Positions 1 to 7,977 of a stretch of 47,144 nt of DNA are shown piece by piece; within the stretch, counting starts at the first letter, position 1, and each line of letters begins with the position of its first letter. The stretch comes from Streptosporangium pseudovulgare. GTDB taxonomy: Bacteria; Actinomycetota; Actinomycetes; Streptosporangiales; Streptosporangiaceae. The stretch is taken from assembly GCF_014648055.1 (NCBI RefSeq), contig NZ_BMQJ01000026.1:1-47144 (forward strand). The letters run 5' to 3'. The notes below the pieces were generated by a model that saw only the letters and a program-made list of their open reading frames with translations, was not told the DNA's origin and made no database searches. Position numbers and translations under genes: made by a program.

Positions 1-2
1 GT

Positions 3-29
3 GAGGTGGCGGGGCACCTGGGCCGCTGA
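3..29 (+). CDS. Possible 3' end of a gene entering from the left edge
   Basis: Reading from base 3 gives eight codons (EVAGHLGR) and then TGA at 27-29. Such a tail would suit an upstream gene cut by the window edge, placed 65 bases before the protease fragment. Nothing else supports it and the frame could be open by chance. Confidence 0.2.
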   Translation, partial: EVAGHLGR

Positions 30-94
30 CCTCACGAGATGGCCGGTTCGGCCGGGCCGTGACGCACGGCGGGCGACGGGGAGGGTGGAAGGGC

Positions 95-490
95 ATGCAG
101 GTGCAGCGAGTCGTCGGTGTCACCGGTTCCGGTGGGCGGGGGTCGGGGTATGTGGTCGCGCCGAGGTTGGTGCTGACCTCGGCGCACGTGACCGGCCCGG
201 CCGGCGCCGCCGTGCGGATCTTCCACCCCGGGCGGGCGGGGGTGTTCGGTGGTGCGGTGGTGTGGGCCGGTACGCCCGGCGGCCGCGACGACGCCGCGCT
301 GGTGGCCGTCGACGACCCGGCCTGGGAGCCGCCGGAGGGTGGGGTGGTGCGGTGGGGCCGCACGATCACCTACCGGCCCGGTATCCGCTGTGAGAGCTGG
401 GGCCTGCCCTCCTTCGCCCAGCGCGAGGACCGTCCGGCGGAGCTGTGGCAGCCAGCCGGAGCGCTGAACCCGGGAGGAGCCCCAAAGTAG
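95..490 (+). pseudogene. N-terminal fragment of a trypsin-like serine protease
   Basis: The 131 codons encode the first half of a chymotrypsin-fold protease. A glycine-rich GSGGRGSGY strand is followed by LTSAHV with the catalytic His, then DDAALVAVDD with the likely catalytic Asp. The frame stops soon after LNPGG, before the Ser-containing half, so it cannot form an active site. Full-length actinomycete relatives usually continue into the rest of the protease and then a large second module. The start is the ATG at 95, behind GAGGGTGG; an in-frame upstream start at 59 is less likely. Nothing downstream to 663 looks like the missing half. I treat it as a decayed gene; a frameshift in the assembly is the alternative. 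Confidence 0.65.
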
Positions 491-663
491 AGCGTTGCCG
501 CGGGCCACAGCGAGTGACGTCGGCAGTGCCCGCTATCGGGTTTCGGCCCGGGCGTTCGGGGATGAGTCCGGCGCTCCCCACCGCGATAACGACGGCAGGG
601 ACGTTTCCGCAGGCGGTGTTGCTCGCTGACAGCTTTCATGTCAAGCCGTCCGGGATCGCCTAG

Positions 664-1113
664 TTACTCACAGCTACTTTGCGGCTGATGGCACCGACCC
701 GAGCGGATGGCCGTGATGAGCCGCTCCAAGACCTGCTCCAGCTCGTGGGCCGGGGCAGGCGGGGAGCCCCATGTCAGAAGCAGACCGTCCCCGCGCCGGC
801 GCGGGACCACATGCACGTGGTAGTGGAAGACGTCTTGGCCGGCGGCCTCGCCGGTGTTGTGCTTCACGGTCACGCCCTCGGGGGCAAGGGTCGTCTTCAG
901 CAGGGCGGCGACGCGATGCACCATGTCGGCGACCTCGCCGTGAGAGGTCCTGGAGATCTCCCACACGTCGCGCGCATGCACGCGCGGAACCACCAGTGTG
1001 TGTCCCGCGGACGCAGGTCTGATGTCCAGGAACGCAAGCGTGTGCTCATCTTCGAGGACCCGATAGGACGGCAACAGACCGGCCACGATCTTGCAGAAGG
1101 TGCAGTCGCTCAT
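664..1113 (-). CDS. HIT (histidine triad) family protein
   Basis: This 149-aa protein is a probable nucleotide hydrolase or transferase of the HIT superfamily. The N-terminus has CTFCKIVAG, typical of the HINT/Hit branch, whose cysteines often help bind zinc. The middle has the conserved hydrophobic LAFLDIRPASAGHTLVVP stretch. The triad HYHVHVV lies near residue 97 and supplies the nucleophilic histidine. The length is somewhat above the usual 110-140 aa because of a C-terminal tail. It stands alone between a broken protease gene and a transposase remnant, so context says nothing about its substrate. It is cytoplasmic, with no signal peptide. Confidence 0.9.
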   Translation of the reverse strand: MSDCTFCKIVAGLLPSYRVLEDEHTLAFLDIRPASAGHTLVVPRVHARDVWEISRTSHGEVADMVHRVAALLKTTLAPEGVTVKHNTGEAAGQDVFHYHVHVVPRRRGDGLLLTWGSPPAPAHELEQVLERLITAIRSGRCHQPQSSCE

Positions 1114-1215
1114 CCACGCAATGATCGCATCCGGCCAGCCTACTTGCCTTACATGCCTTAACGATCTTCAAGCGGCTGACCAGCTCGTTCGCTTGACAAC
1201 CCCAGATAACGGCGG

Positions 1216-1296
1216 GACTGCCGACTCAAGGGCAACGGTGTTCACCTGGCCATGCTCGGCGTTGCACGCCTTCACAACATGGCCCTCACGGGATAA
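1216..1296 (+). mobile_element. Remnant of a transposase C-terminus
   Basis: The 26 codons before TAA at 1294-1296 read DCRLKGNGVHLAMLGVARLH followed by NMALTG. This resembles the C-terminus of DDE transposases of IS5-like elements, which often end in a helix of this type. An in-frame TAA at 1207 cuts it off upstream, and no other transposase part was found. The stretch 1114-1360 is also visibly less GC-rich than its surroundings, which fits a foreign remnant. Family assignment is from memory of such sequences, not a search. Confidence 0.5.
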
Positions 1297-1367
1297 CCCC
1301 AACTCCATACGGGACAACCTCTAGACGCCATGATCACCGGCTTAGGGGTGCCGTTAAGACTCGTGTC

Positions 1368-1498
1368 ACCAGGTACACGCGATCACGTTGGACCTGGTGG
1401 TGAGCATGGCGTCATCGGACGACACTGTCGTTCCGTCGGGTCTTCCGCTCGGCAACGGAAGCTGCTGACCAGGCTCAATGCGATCGCGTGTACCTGGT
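1368..1498. repeat. 131-bp element bounded by 17-bp perfect inverted repeats
   Basis: ACCAGGTACACGCGATC at 1368-1384 is matched exactly by its reverse complement at 1482-1498. Between them lie 97 bases with no convincing gene. The size and the terminal inverted repeats resemble a miniature inverted-repeat (non-autonomous) element or the fused ends of a deleted insertion sequence. It lies 72 bases after the transposase remnant. No clear target-site duplication is visible in the flanking bases. Confidence 0.55.
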
Positions 1499-1539
1499 AG
1501 CAACTTCGTTGACGGCAGGCCATCGGCCGCGGCGACGGA

Positions 1540-1970
1540 TCAGTGGTCGAGGACGCCGTGAACGGCGCCGTCCCGGGGATGCTCGGTGACGTGCATGCCG
1601 GTGAGGTGCGCGGCCCGCGCCAGGGCGCGGTGCACGCCCGCGTCCGGGCCGTCCTCGCCGTTCTCGGTGACCAGCCCGAGGACGCATATCTCGGCGAGGT
1701 GACGGTCCGGGTCCTCCCCGCCGCGCGAGTCGGAGGGGAACCGCGGGTCGAAGGTGAGGATCTCCCGGCCCCCGACCCAGTGGGTGAATATCTGGTCGTG
1801 GTTGACGTTGCGGAACACGGCGGCTGTCGCCGTCCCGGCCGACGTTCCCGCTGCACCTCGTCCAGGGTTCCGGCGGGAACAGCCGTACGGTCCCGCGGCA
1901 GCTCCGTGGTGGCCGAGCGCCACGTCGAAATCGTGATCTCCTGGCCCTCCGGGTGACGCCGCGACCGGCC
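1540..1970 (-). pseudogene. Degenerate DUF6461-like gene
   Basis: The last 90 codons, from FRNVNHDQIFTHW through LTFDPRFP to the GVLDH end, resemble the C-terminal half of DUF6461 proteins, an actinomycete family of unknown function. Upstream of that, similarity appears to hop between frames. A stretch reading FDVALGHHG is in the same frame, but the segment expected next (RLFPPEPW) lies in another frame, which suggests two small indels. The usual N-terminal third is missing and would overlap the neighbouring kinase promoter. I read it as a broken gene; a divergent intact protein is possible. Confidence 0.45.
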
Positions 1971-2005
1971 GGACCCGGGTGCGCCACAAGGCCGAACCGC
2001 GTCAT

Positions 2006-2017
2006 TACGCTGTGACG
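2006..2017 (+). promoter_or_regulatory. Candidate -10 box for a leaderless transcript
   Basis: TACGCT at 2006-2011 is followed by six bases and then the ATG at 2018. A -10 element this close to the start would begin transcription at the start codon. There is no ribosome binding site in front of the ATG, which agrees. The -35 region is weak. Confidence 0.4.
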
Positions 2018-2566
2018 ATGCGCGTCGGTTCGCCGCACACCCGTCTCATCGTGCTGCGGGGCAACTCCGCCTCGGGCAAGTCCAGCGTCGCCCGGGCTCT
2101 ACAGGTCACCCGTGACCGGGACCTGGCCGTGATCGGCCAGGACGTCGTACGGCGCGACATCCTGCGGGAGCGCGGCGTTCCGGGAGGGTCGAACATCGGG
2201 CTCATCGACGTCATCGCCCGCTACTCCCTCGACCGGGGGTACCACGTCCTGCTCGAAGGCATGCTGTACGCCGACCGCTACGAGCGGATGCTCCAGGCGT
2301 TGCGCGCCGACCACCGCGGCCCCGCGCACTTCTACTACCTGGATGTGTCCTTCGACGAGACCCTGCGGCGGCACGCCACCAAACCGCAGGCCGGGATGTA
2401 CGGCGAGGCCGAGATGCGCCGGTGGTACCGGCCGCGGGATCTCCTCCGGGACGGCTCCGAAACGATCATCGGGGAGGACAGCTCGCGGGAGGAGACCGTA
2501 CGGCGGATCCTGCGCGAGACCGGCCTGTCCTCCCGGCCGCGGGGCGGCGCCGGCGAGCCTCGGTGA
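2018..2566 (+). CDS. AAA/zeta-toxin-like P-loop kinase
   Basis: This 182-aa protein is a small P-loop nucleotide kinase. The Walker A motif is GNSASGKSS, about ten residues after a LIVLRG beta strand. It is followed by VIGQDVVRRDIL, a DR/R block resembling the substrate-binding Asp of zeta-toxin and shikimate-kinase-like enzymes. LLEGML and FYYLDVSFDETLRRH, with TKP soon after, match the core and LID regions of uncharacterised actinomycete kinases. No antitoxin gene is next to it, so a toxin role is not supported. The ATG at 2018 is chosen over an in-frame upstream start at 1979 because the kinase fold begins right after it and a -10-like box sits six bases upstream. Confidence 0.8.
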   Translation: MRVGSPHTRLIVLRGNSASGKSSVARALQVTRDRDLAVIGQDVVRRDILRERGVPGGSNIGLIDVIARYSLDRGYHVLLEGMLYADRYERMLQALRADHRGPAHFYYLDVSFDETLRRHATKPQAGMYGEAEMRRWYRPRDLLRDGSETIIGEDSSREETVRRILRETGLSSRPRGGAGEPR

Positions 2567-2630
2567 ACGGCCGGGCGGGCGGCTCGTGTGTCCGGACCGC
2601 CCACCCGGCCGGTGTGCCGGTCGGCCCGGC

Positions 2631-3194
2631 TCACATGTAGCGCACGCCCCACATGCGTGAGGGCTGCTTGTCGCAGGTGTACTGGACGGCGGTGCTGCCG
2701 TCCGGGCCGATGGTCAGGCACTTGCCGGTCTGCACGTTCTTCAGCTGGTACTGGCGGGCGCCGGCCGTACCCCAGAACATCCAGCGGAACGCGGGGTGGT
2801 CGACGCAGGTGTACTGCACGGCGGTGTAGTTGTTGGCGGTGCTGGCGCCCCCGGCGATGGTCAGGCACTTGCCCGTCTGGGCGTTCCGCAGCATGTACTG
2901 GCGGGTGCCCGTCGCGTCCGTCATGGTCCACTGGCGGGTCGGGTAGGCGTCGCACTCGTACTGCGCCGCCCGGAGGTTGTCGGTCGCGCGCCCGCCTCCG
3001 GCGACGGTCAGGCACTTGCCGGTCTGCCCGTTCACCAGCATCCCGGTCACGGCCGCCGCCTGCTGGCCCTCCGGGGAGACGTCGGCGGCGGGGTCGGCCT
3101 GGGAGCAGGCCGCGGCCGGGAGCACCGGAACGAACAGGGCGGCGGCGGTGACGAGGGTCAGGGCGGAGCGGCGGACTGGGCGGAGAACGGCCAT
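2631..3194 (-). CDS. Secreted ricin-type beta-trefoil lectin (copy 1)
   Basis: The 187-aa protein has a signal peptide (RPVRR, hydrophobic run, then AAAC near residue 30; either signal peptidase cleavage or a weak lipobox). Three repeats of about 43 residues follow, each with QTGKCLT near its start and an Arg/Gln/Met-Trp at its end in place of the classical QxW. This is a single beta-trefoil carbohydrate-binding domain with no enzyme attached. The third repeat is shortened (GPDGSTAVQY). The start is the ATG at 3194 behind GGGAGGA. A second lectin gene at 6538-7194 shares both domain and upstream region, so the two are paralogues. Confidence 0.85.
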   Translation of the reverse strand: MAVLRPVRRSALTLVTAAALFVPVLPAAACSQADPAADVSPEGQQAAAVTGMLVNGQTGKCLTVAGGGRATDNLRAAQYECDAYPTRQWTMTDATGTRQYMLRNAQTGKCLTIAGGASTANNYTAVQYTCVDHPAFRWMFWGTAGARQYQLKNVQTGKCLTIGPDGSTAVQYTCDKQPSRMWGVRYM

Positions 3195-3647
3195 GGGGTT
3201 CCTCCCGTGGATGAGCTGGTCGTTTCGTGGTCACGGCGTTCCGGCCCGCGTCCGTCGACCCGCCGCTGGCGCGGCGGCGGAGGTCTCCGGCAGACCGGTG
3301 CCCGCGCACGCGGGGAAGCGTGCGCGGGCACCGGGTACGCGGAACCGGGTCGCCCCGGCCTGCCGGGCCCGGGAGGATGCCCGTGGATCGTGTGGTCGGG
3401 CGGCCCCGCAACCGGGCGACGCTCAGTTGTAACACCGGAAGACGATCTTTCAGGTGGCGACATGCCGTGACCAGGGCAGACGAGCGGGCACCCGGGGCGG
3501 TGCGGCACGGTGCGCCGCCCCGGCGGGCGGCATATGCCGGGAACATCGCGCCGCGCGTCCGGCTCTCCCCGCCGACCGGCTACCGGCTCTCCCGGCCTGA
3601 CCGGTTACGGCTCGGAGCGAGTCGCGGGCGAGGCCGCCCGGCGCGGG
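3195..3647 (-). promoter_or_regulatory. Upstream region of lectin copy 1
   Basis: This 453-base stretch has no credible gene. The first 40 bases upstream of the lectin start nearly match the same region of lectin copy 2, including the GGGAGGA ribosome binding site. GTTGTAACA at 3426-3434 also recurs upstream of copy 2, which suggests a shared promoter or operator some 190-230 bases before each start. The rest is GC-rich without recognised structure. Confidence 0.45.
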
Positions 3648-4070
3648 TCACCGGCCGCCGATGAAGTATCGGGCGGGGATGAACAGCTCGTGCCCGGTGT
3701 CGAAAGCCACCCGCACCCCGGCGGTCGTCCACTCGGTGGTCCTCACGGTGCCGGCGGACGTCTCGATGCCCACCAGGTGCCCGTAGGAGAAGCCGGGATC
3801 CCGGCCGACGACGATCAGATGCGTCTCGCCGAGAAGGGTGCTCCTGCGGACCAGACCCAGCAGGTGCTTCGAATCGTCGCCGTAGGTCACGGTGGCCGGC
3901 TGGTCGCTGCGGTAGACCACCTCGAACCGCGGCCACCTCGCCGCGACGGCCAGCGCCACGCTCAGCACCATCCCCAGCACGACGCCGAGAACGACCAGCC
4001 CGAGGCCCTTCAGCCGCCGTGATCGGCTCGGGCGGCCCGACGGCGGTTCCACGGCGAGGGACGAAATCAT
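3648..4070 (-). CDS. Membrane-anchored protein of unknown function
   Basis: The 140-aa protein has a short basic N-terminus (SGRPSRSRRLK), one strong transmembrane segment (GLGLVVLGVVLGMVLSVALA) and an extracytoplasmic domain of about 90 residues rich in beta strands, ending RYFIGGR. I do not recognise the family. The domain has no cysteines or obvious catalytic motif. The start is the ATG at 4070, preceded by GGAGG at ideal spacing; a longer in-frame reading from 4136 lacks a ribosome binding site. It sits between a lectin and a membrane peptidase, both extracytoplasmic, but on the evidence here is a single-gene unit. Confidence 0.7.
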   Translation of the reverse strand: MISSLAVEPPSGRPSRSRRLKGLGLVVLGVVLGMVLSVALAVAARWPRFEVVYRSDQPATVTYGDDSKHLLGLVRRSTLLGETHLIVVGRDPGFSYGHLVGIETSAGTVRTTEWTTAGVRVAFDTGHELFIPARYFIGGR

Positions 4071-4267
4071 CAACGGCCTCCGTAATGGTCGACTACATGG
4101 TTCGTCGCTTCCGCGGGGTGGAAAGTTCACGAGCATCCGCGCTCGTCCGCCGGCTCCTCGGCCACGTGTGACGATGCATCGCGATCCCCGGGATCACCTC
4201 GACAGGGCCATGCCCGTCGGGCGATACTCGCCGCTCATGCCGCCGGTGTCCCGGCCGGCCGGACCCG

Positions 4268-6445
4268 TCACAGCCGGTGGACGCGGAAGGCGACGGCCGA
4301 GGGACGCAGGTAGGCCGTGTCGGGTGCGGGCCGGAAGCCGGGCACCACCGACAGGTCGTACACCTCCTGGAACGCCCGTACGGCCGAGCGCCCGGCGGGC
4401 AGGTCCAGCGTCACCTCCACCCCTCCGGCGGGCGGGGCGTGGTAGGCGAACCCCTTCCGCCTCCCCAGTGCCCTGCCGTCCACGCTGACGGGTACGGCCC
4501 GCTCCAGGCTGAGCCCGACGACGGGCGCGTCTCCGGACGGCGTGAGCCGTACCACGACCCGCCGTCCCGCCCCTGGCCCCGGGCCCGATCTGACCACGGT
4601 CAGCCGGGGCTCCGCCAGCCGGGCCACGGGCGCGGGTCGCGTGCCGTATCCGTCCTCGCCGAAGTACCGCGCACTGTCAGGGGAGGTGGCGCCCGGTTCG
4701 CCCCAGACGGCGGTGCCCGATCCGGTGTCGAGGGCGTAGGCCAGGTGGGCCTGCCGGGGATGCTCGGAGTCGAACCGGTCCACGGCCGGCCCCGCCGCCA
4801 GGAGCACCGCCGCCGCCGTGGACGCCGCGACCGCCACGGCCGTGACGCGGACGTGCTGGAGGAGAGGCGACAGCAGGAGCAGGAACAGGGCCAGGTACAG
4901 CCCGGCCTGCACGCCGCCGAGTTCCAGCCCGATGTCGAATCCGAGCACCGCCCCGCCGCCGAGCAGGACGGCCGCCGGCACGAGCCCCAGGGTGAGCGCG
5001 ACGCTCCTGAACCGCGGGGTCGCCCCCGGCGCGGACCCCGGGGTGAGCGCGGTGCCCCTGGACCGCACGGCCTCCGCCGCCAGCCCGCCGGCGGAGGCGA
5101 ACAGCGCCGGCCACACCAGCGTGTGCGACCCACCGGGGAGCAGCACCGCGGAGGCCACCCCGAGCAGCGCCACCAGCAGCACTCCCCCGACGGCCGGCTC
5201 CCGTTCGCCGGTGATCCGGCGCGCGAGCGCCCACCACGCCGCGGTCAGCGCCACGACCAGGGCCGCCAGTGCTCCCTGGTACGGCCAGGGCCGGTACGGG
5301 TCGCCGGTGAACATTCCGGCGTACTCGAGCCGCAGCATCCCGAGCAGCGGCCAGAGGAAGAACCCCGCCGCCCCGGCCACCAGTACCGGGACCAGCCCGA
5401 GTCCGGCCGCCGCCGCGGTCCTGGGCAGCCGGATCAGCCCCCGCCGCCGCGACACCGCCAGGAGAGTCCCCGCCAGTACCAGCCCGCCCAGCGCGATCGG
5501 CAGCTCCAGCCAGGCCGGATACCGCACCAGCAGCCACGGGATCGTGAAGTGGACGGACTCACCGCCCCGCAGCCGTTCCAGGTCGGCATCGGCCAGTACC
5601 CGCGCCACGGCGAGCGTGTTGTCGCCCATCTGCTGCAGGCTGGCCCGCGACAGATGCGCGGGATCGTCCAGCGGCGTGTGGTAGTACGCCCCGCCTCCGC
5701 TGTAGGCGGAGTCGAGGCCCAGCCAGCCGTTCTTCTCGAAGACGTAGAAGTCGGTGTTGTTCGGCAGCAGGGAGAGGACGGCCGCGAATCCGGAGTCCGC
5801 CATGGGATGCGGTGCGGCCGAGCCGTACACGTCGACCAGGGGCCCCGAGTCTCCGGAGGCGCGGAACATCATCACGGCGCCGCGGTTGCCGCGGGCCTCG
5901 TTGTTGAGCACCACGGTGCGCCCGCCGGGGGGCAGGGCGGCGGCACCGAGCAGGCCGGCCTCCTCGCCGTCGGTCAGCAGGAAGGCCAGGTCGTTGCGGG
6001 TGGATTCGGGGAGTCTCCTGGCGACCTCCAGCAGGGTGGCCACCCCGGCGCCGTCGTCGGAGGCGCCGGGAGCGCCCGGTACGGAGTCGTAGTGCGCGGC
6101 GACCACCAGCCGGCCGGTGGGCGCGGTGCCGGGGCGCTCGGCGACGATGTTGCGGACCCGGCCCATGGGGACGACGCCGTCGTGGTCCAGCGGGAGCACG
6201 CCGACGCCCTCCTGGACGCGTACGTCGAGGCCGAGCCTCCGCAGCTCGGCGACCAGGTACTCACGCACCCGGTCGTGCTCGGACGTGCCGACGGGGTGCG
6301 GTGCGCGGGCGATGGCCTGAACGTCGGTGAAAGCCCTGGAGCCGTCGAAGGCCGTGGCGGCCCTGGTTCCCGGCGACTGGGCCCACACCGTGAGGGCCAC
6401 GACGGCGACGAGAGCCGCCAGGCCGAACAACGCTTTCCTGGTCAC
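4268..6445 (-). CDS. M28-family zinc aminopeptidase with C-terminal membrane domain
   Basis: This 725-aa protein starts with a signal/anchor helix (residues 4-22). An M28 peptidase domain follows. AAHYDSVPGAPGASDDGAG carries the first metal His and the bridging Asp, LTDGEEAGLLGA the catalytic Glu and a metal Glu, NNEARG another ligand region, and YHTPLDD the last His. After about residue 310 come several hydrophobic segments (for example GGLVLAGTLLAVS) and then a soluble C-terminal domain of about 150 residues. The arrangement is like bacterial relatives of vacuolar membrane proteases (Pff1 type), with the peptidase outside the cell. The start is GTG at 6445; the ribosome binding site is poor. 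Confidence 0.85.
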   Translation of the reverse strand: MTRKALFGLAALVAVVALTVWAQSPGTRAATAFDGSRAFTDVQAIARAPHPVGTSEHDRVREYLVAELRRLGLDVRVQEGVGVLPLDHDGVVPMGRVRNIVAERPGTAPTGRLVVAAHYDSVPGAPGASDDGAGVATLLEVARRLPESTRNDLAFLLTDGEEAGLLGAAALPPGGRTVVLNNEARGNRGAVMMFRASGDSGPLVDVYGSAAPHPMADSGFAAVLSLLPNNTDFYVFEKNGWLGLDSAYSGGGAYYHTPLDDPAHLSRASLQQMGDNTLAVARVLADADLERLRGGESVHFTIPWLLVRYPAWLELPIALGGLVLAGTLLAVSRRRGLIRLPRTAAAAGLGLVPVLVAGAAGFFLWPLLGMLRLEYAGMFTGDPYRPWPYQGALAALVVALTAAWWALARRITGEREPAVGGVLLVALLGVASAVLLPGGSHTLVWPALFASAGGLAAEAVRSRGTALTPGSAPGATPRFRSVALTLGLVPAAVLLGGGAVLGFDIGLELGGVQAGLYLALFLLLLSPLLQHVRVTAVAVAASTAAAVLLAAGPAVDRFDSEHPRQAHLAYALDTGSGTAVWGEPGATSPDSARYFGEDGYGTRPAPVARLAEPRLTVVRSGPGPGAGRRVVVRLTPSGDAPVVGLSLERAVPVSVDGRALGRRKGFAYHAPPAGGVEVTLDLPAGRSAVRAFQEVYDLSVVPGFRPAPDTAYLRPSAVAFRVHRL

Positions 6446-6537
6446 GTCATCGACGTTATGAGCCGAAGACGGCCGCCTCCAGGCTCCGGAGAACGATCTC
6501 GGCCTACATCGAAGTGACTACACCGGGCCGGTGCGTC

Positions 6538-7194
6538 CTACAGGGCGCCGGTCAGGTTCAGGGTCCAGCGGCGCGAGGGGTGGTCGTCGCAGTCGTACTG
6601 CACGGCCTCGACGTTGTCGGCCGTGCTCACGCCTCCCGCGATGGTCAGGCACTTGCCGGTCTGCGCGTTGCGCAGCTGGTACTGGCCGCTGCCCGTGACG
6701 TCGATCAGGGTCCAGCGGCGCGAGGGGTTGCTGTCGCAGGTGTACTGCACGGCCGTGACGTTGTTGGCCGTGCTGACGCCCCCGGCGATGGTCAGGCACT
6801 TGCCGGTGTTGACGTTGCGCACCTGGTACTGGCCGGTTCCGGTCACGTCGGTGAGGAACCAGCGGCGGGACGGGTGGGTGTCACAGGCGTACTGAACGGC
6901 CTGGACGTTGTTCTCCGCGCTCACGCCCCCGGCGATGGTCAGGCACTTGCCGGTCTGCGCGTTCACCAGCATCACGGTGAGCTGTGCCGGGCGGCGGCCG
7001 GCGGCCCCCGCCCCTGCCCCGGCTGCGGTCCCTGCCCCGGACTCGGTCCCGGTCCCGGACTCGATCCCGGCCGGAGCGACGGGTACGGCGGCGGCGAGGG
7101 CGGCGGCCGGGAGCGCCGGGGTCAGGGAGGCCAGGGCGGGCGGCGCCGAAGCGAGAAGGGCCGTGACGGCGAGGGCGCGGCGGTGGACGGTCAT
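6538..7194 (-). CDS. Secreted ricin-type beta-trefoil lectin (copy 2)
   Basis: This 218-aa protein has a Sec signal peptide, an Ala/Gly/Thr-rich linker (residues 30-70) and three very regular repeats, each with QTGKCLTIAGG or NTGKCLTIAGG, a VQY(D/T/A)CD block and SRRW at the end. They form one carbohydrate-binding trefoil without a catalytic domain. The three repeats are more alike than in copy 1, and copy 1 is shorter in its last repeat, so copy 2 looks closer to the ancestral form. The start is the ATG at 7194 with GGGAGGA eight bases upstream. Confidence 0.87.
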   Translation of the reverse strand: MTVHRRALAVTALLASAPPALASLTPALPAAALAAAVPVAPAGIESGTGTESGAGTAAGAGAGAAGRRPAQLTVMLVNAQTGKCLTIAGGVSAENNVQAVQYACDTHPSRRWFLTDVTGTGQYQVRNVNTGKCLTIAGGVSTANNVTAVQYTCDSNPSRRWTLIDVTGSGQYQLRNAQTGKCLTIAGGVSTADNVEAVQYDCDDHPSRRWTLNLTGAL

Positions 7195-7546
7195 GGGTTC
7201 CTCCCGTGGACGAGCGGTCGTTTCGTACTTCCGGCCGCGCGTGTCCGTGCCTGCCGGAAGCACGCTCGCGCGGGACGGGGAAACGGGCGCGCGTGAGGCC
7301 GAGCCGCCCGGAGCGCGGAGGCGGGAGGAGGCCCCGGCGATCGTGGATTTCGGCGTGGCGGTCCCGCGACAGGACGACGCCTCTCGTTGTAACAGGTGGC
7401 GGCGCGCACCCGGTGACGCCATGCCGTACCGGGTCACGGGTGTGAGCGGATACGGGCCCCGTCGTACCGGGTCCGCGGGCACGGACGGACACGGGCCCGC
7501 CGTGCCGGAGGTTCCGGTACGGCGGGCCCGCGCGGGAGGCGCCTGG
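7195..7546 (-). promoter_or_regulatory. Upstream region of lectin copy 2
   Basis: No gene is seen in this 352-base stretch. The 40 bases next to the lectin start are almost the same as those of copy 1. GTTGTAACA recurs at 7386-7394, with a GATCGTG stretch about 50 bases closer to the gene, as also found in copy 1. The left-over part beside the VOC gene is GC-rich and unremarkable. Confidence 0.45.
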
Positions 7547-7942
7547 TCAGGCGAGGTTGAGCTGCCAGGAGACGCCGAAGCGGTCCGCGACCCAGGCGAA
7601 GCGCTTGCTGAAGCCGTAGGAGTCGAGCGGCATCATGGTGCCACCCTTCTCCGACAGCGCCGCGTACAGCCGCTCGATCTCCGCGTCGGAGTCGCACTGG
7701 ACGTACAGCGACACCGCCGGGGTGAAGGTGAAGCCGTGCGACACCGAGCTGTCGATGGCCATGTACTCCTGGCCCGCCAGGCTGAACGTGGCGTGCTGCA
7801 CGGTGCCCTCCTTGCCGGGGCCCTCGGAGCCGTAGCGGGTGATGTCGAGGATCTCCGCGTCGTCGAACAGCGAGGTGTAGAACGTCATCGCCTCCTCGGC
7901 GGCGCCCTCGAACATCAGGAAAGTGGTGATCTTCTGCGTCAT
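7547..7942 (-). CDS. VOC-fold PhnB-like protein
   Basis: The 131-aa protein belongs to the PhnB/3-demethylubiquinone methyltransferase-like branch of the vicinal oxygen chelate fold. It shows ITTFLMFEGAAEEAMTFYTS at the start, then the YGSEGPGKEG loop, AIDSS, VSLYVQCD and the closing FGVSWQL. The active-site metal ligands of true glyoxalases are not clear, as is usual for this branch. It is the last gene of an operon with an SRPBCC protein and an ArsR regulator, 35 bases after the former. These three families often occur together in actinomycetes; substrate unknown. Confidence 0.88.
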   Translation of the reverse strand: MTQKITTFLMFEGAAEEAMTFYTSLFDDAEILDITRYGSEGPGKEGTVQHATFSLAGQEYMAIDSSVSHGFTFTPAVSLYVQCDSDAEIERLYAALSEKGGTMMPLDSYGFSKRFAWVADRFGVSWQLNLA

Positions 7943-7977
7943 CGCGCGGGTTCCTCTCAGCGGGTGTGGAAAGCGGT

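Noticed and set aside
1091..1324. 77-codon plus-strand frame after the HIT gene
   Set aside because: It overlaps the HIT start and, in a shifted frame, the transposase remnant, which reads better in the other frame.
2018..2566. Zeta toxin of a toxin-antitoxin pair
   Set aside because: No epsilon-like antitoxin or other small partner gene is adjacent, and the sequence fits a general small kinase.
2335..3546. 403-codon minus-strand frame across the kinase and lectin 1
   Set aside because: It is a GC-driven shadow: composition is Arg/Pro/Gly-rich and two convincing genes occupy other frames.
4277..6517. 746-codon plus-strand frame opposite the M28 peptidase
   Set aside because: It is antisense to a gene with all metal-binding motifs, has no domain, and owes its length to high GC in the third codon position.
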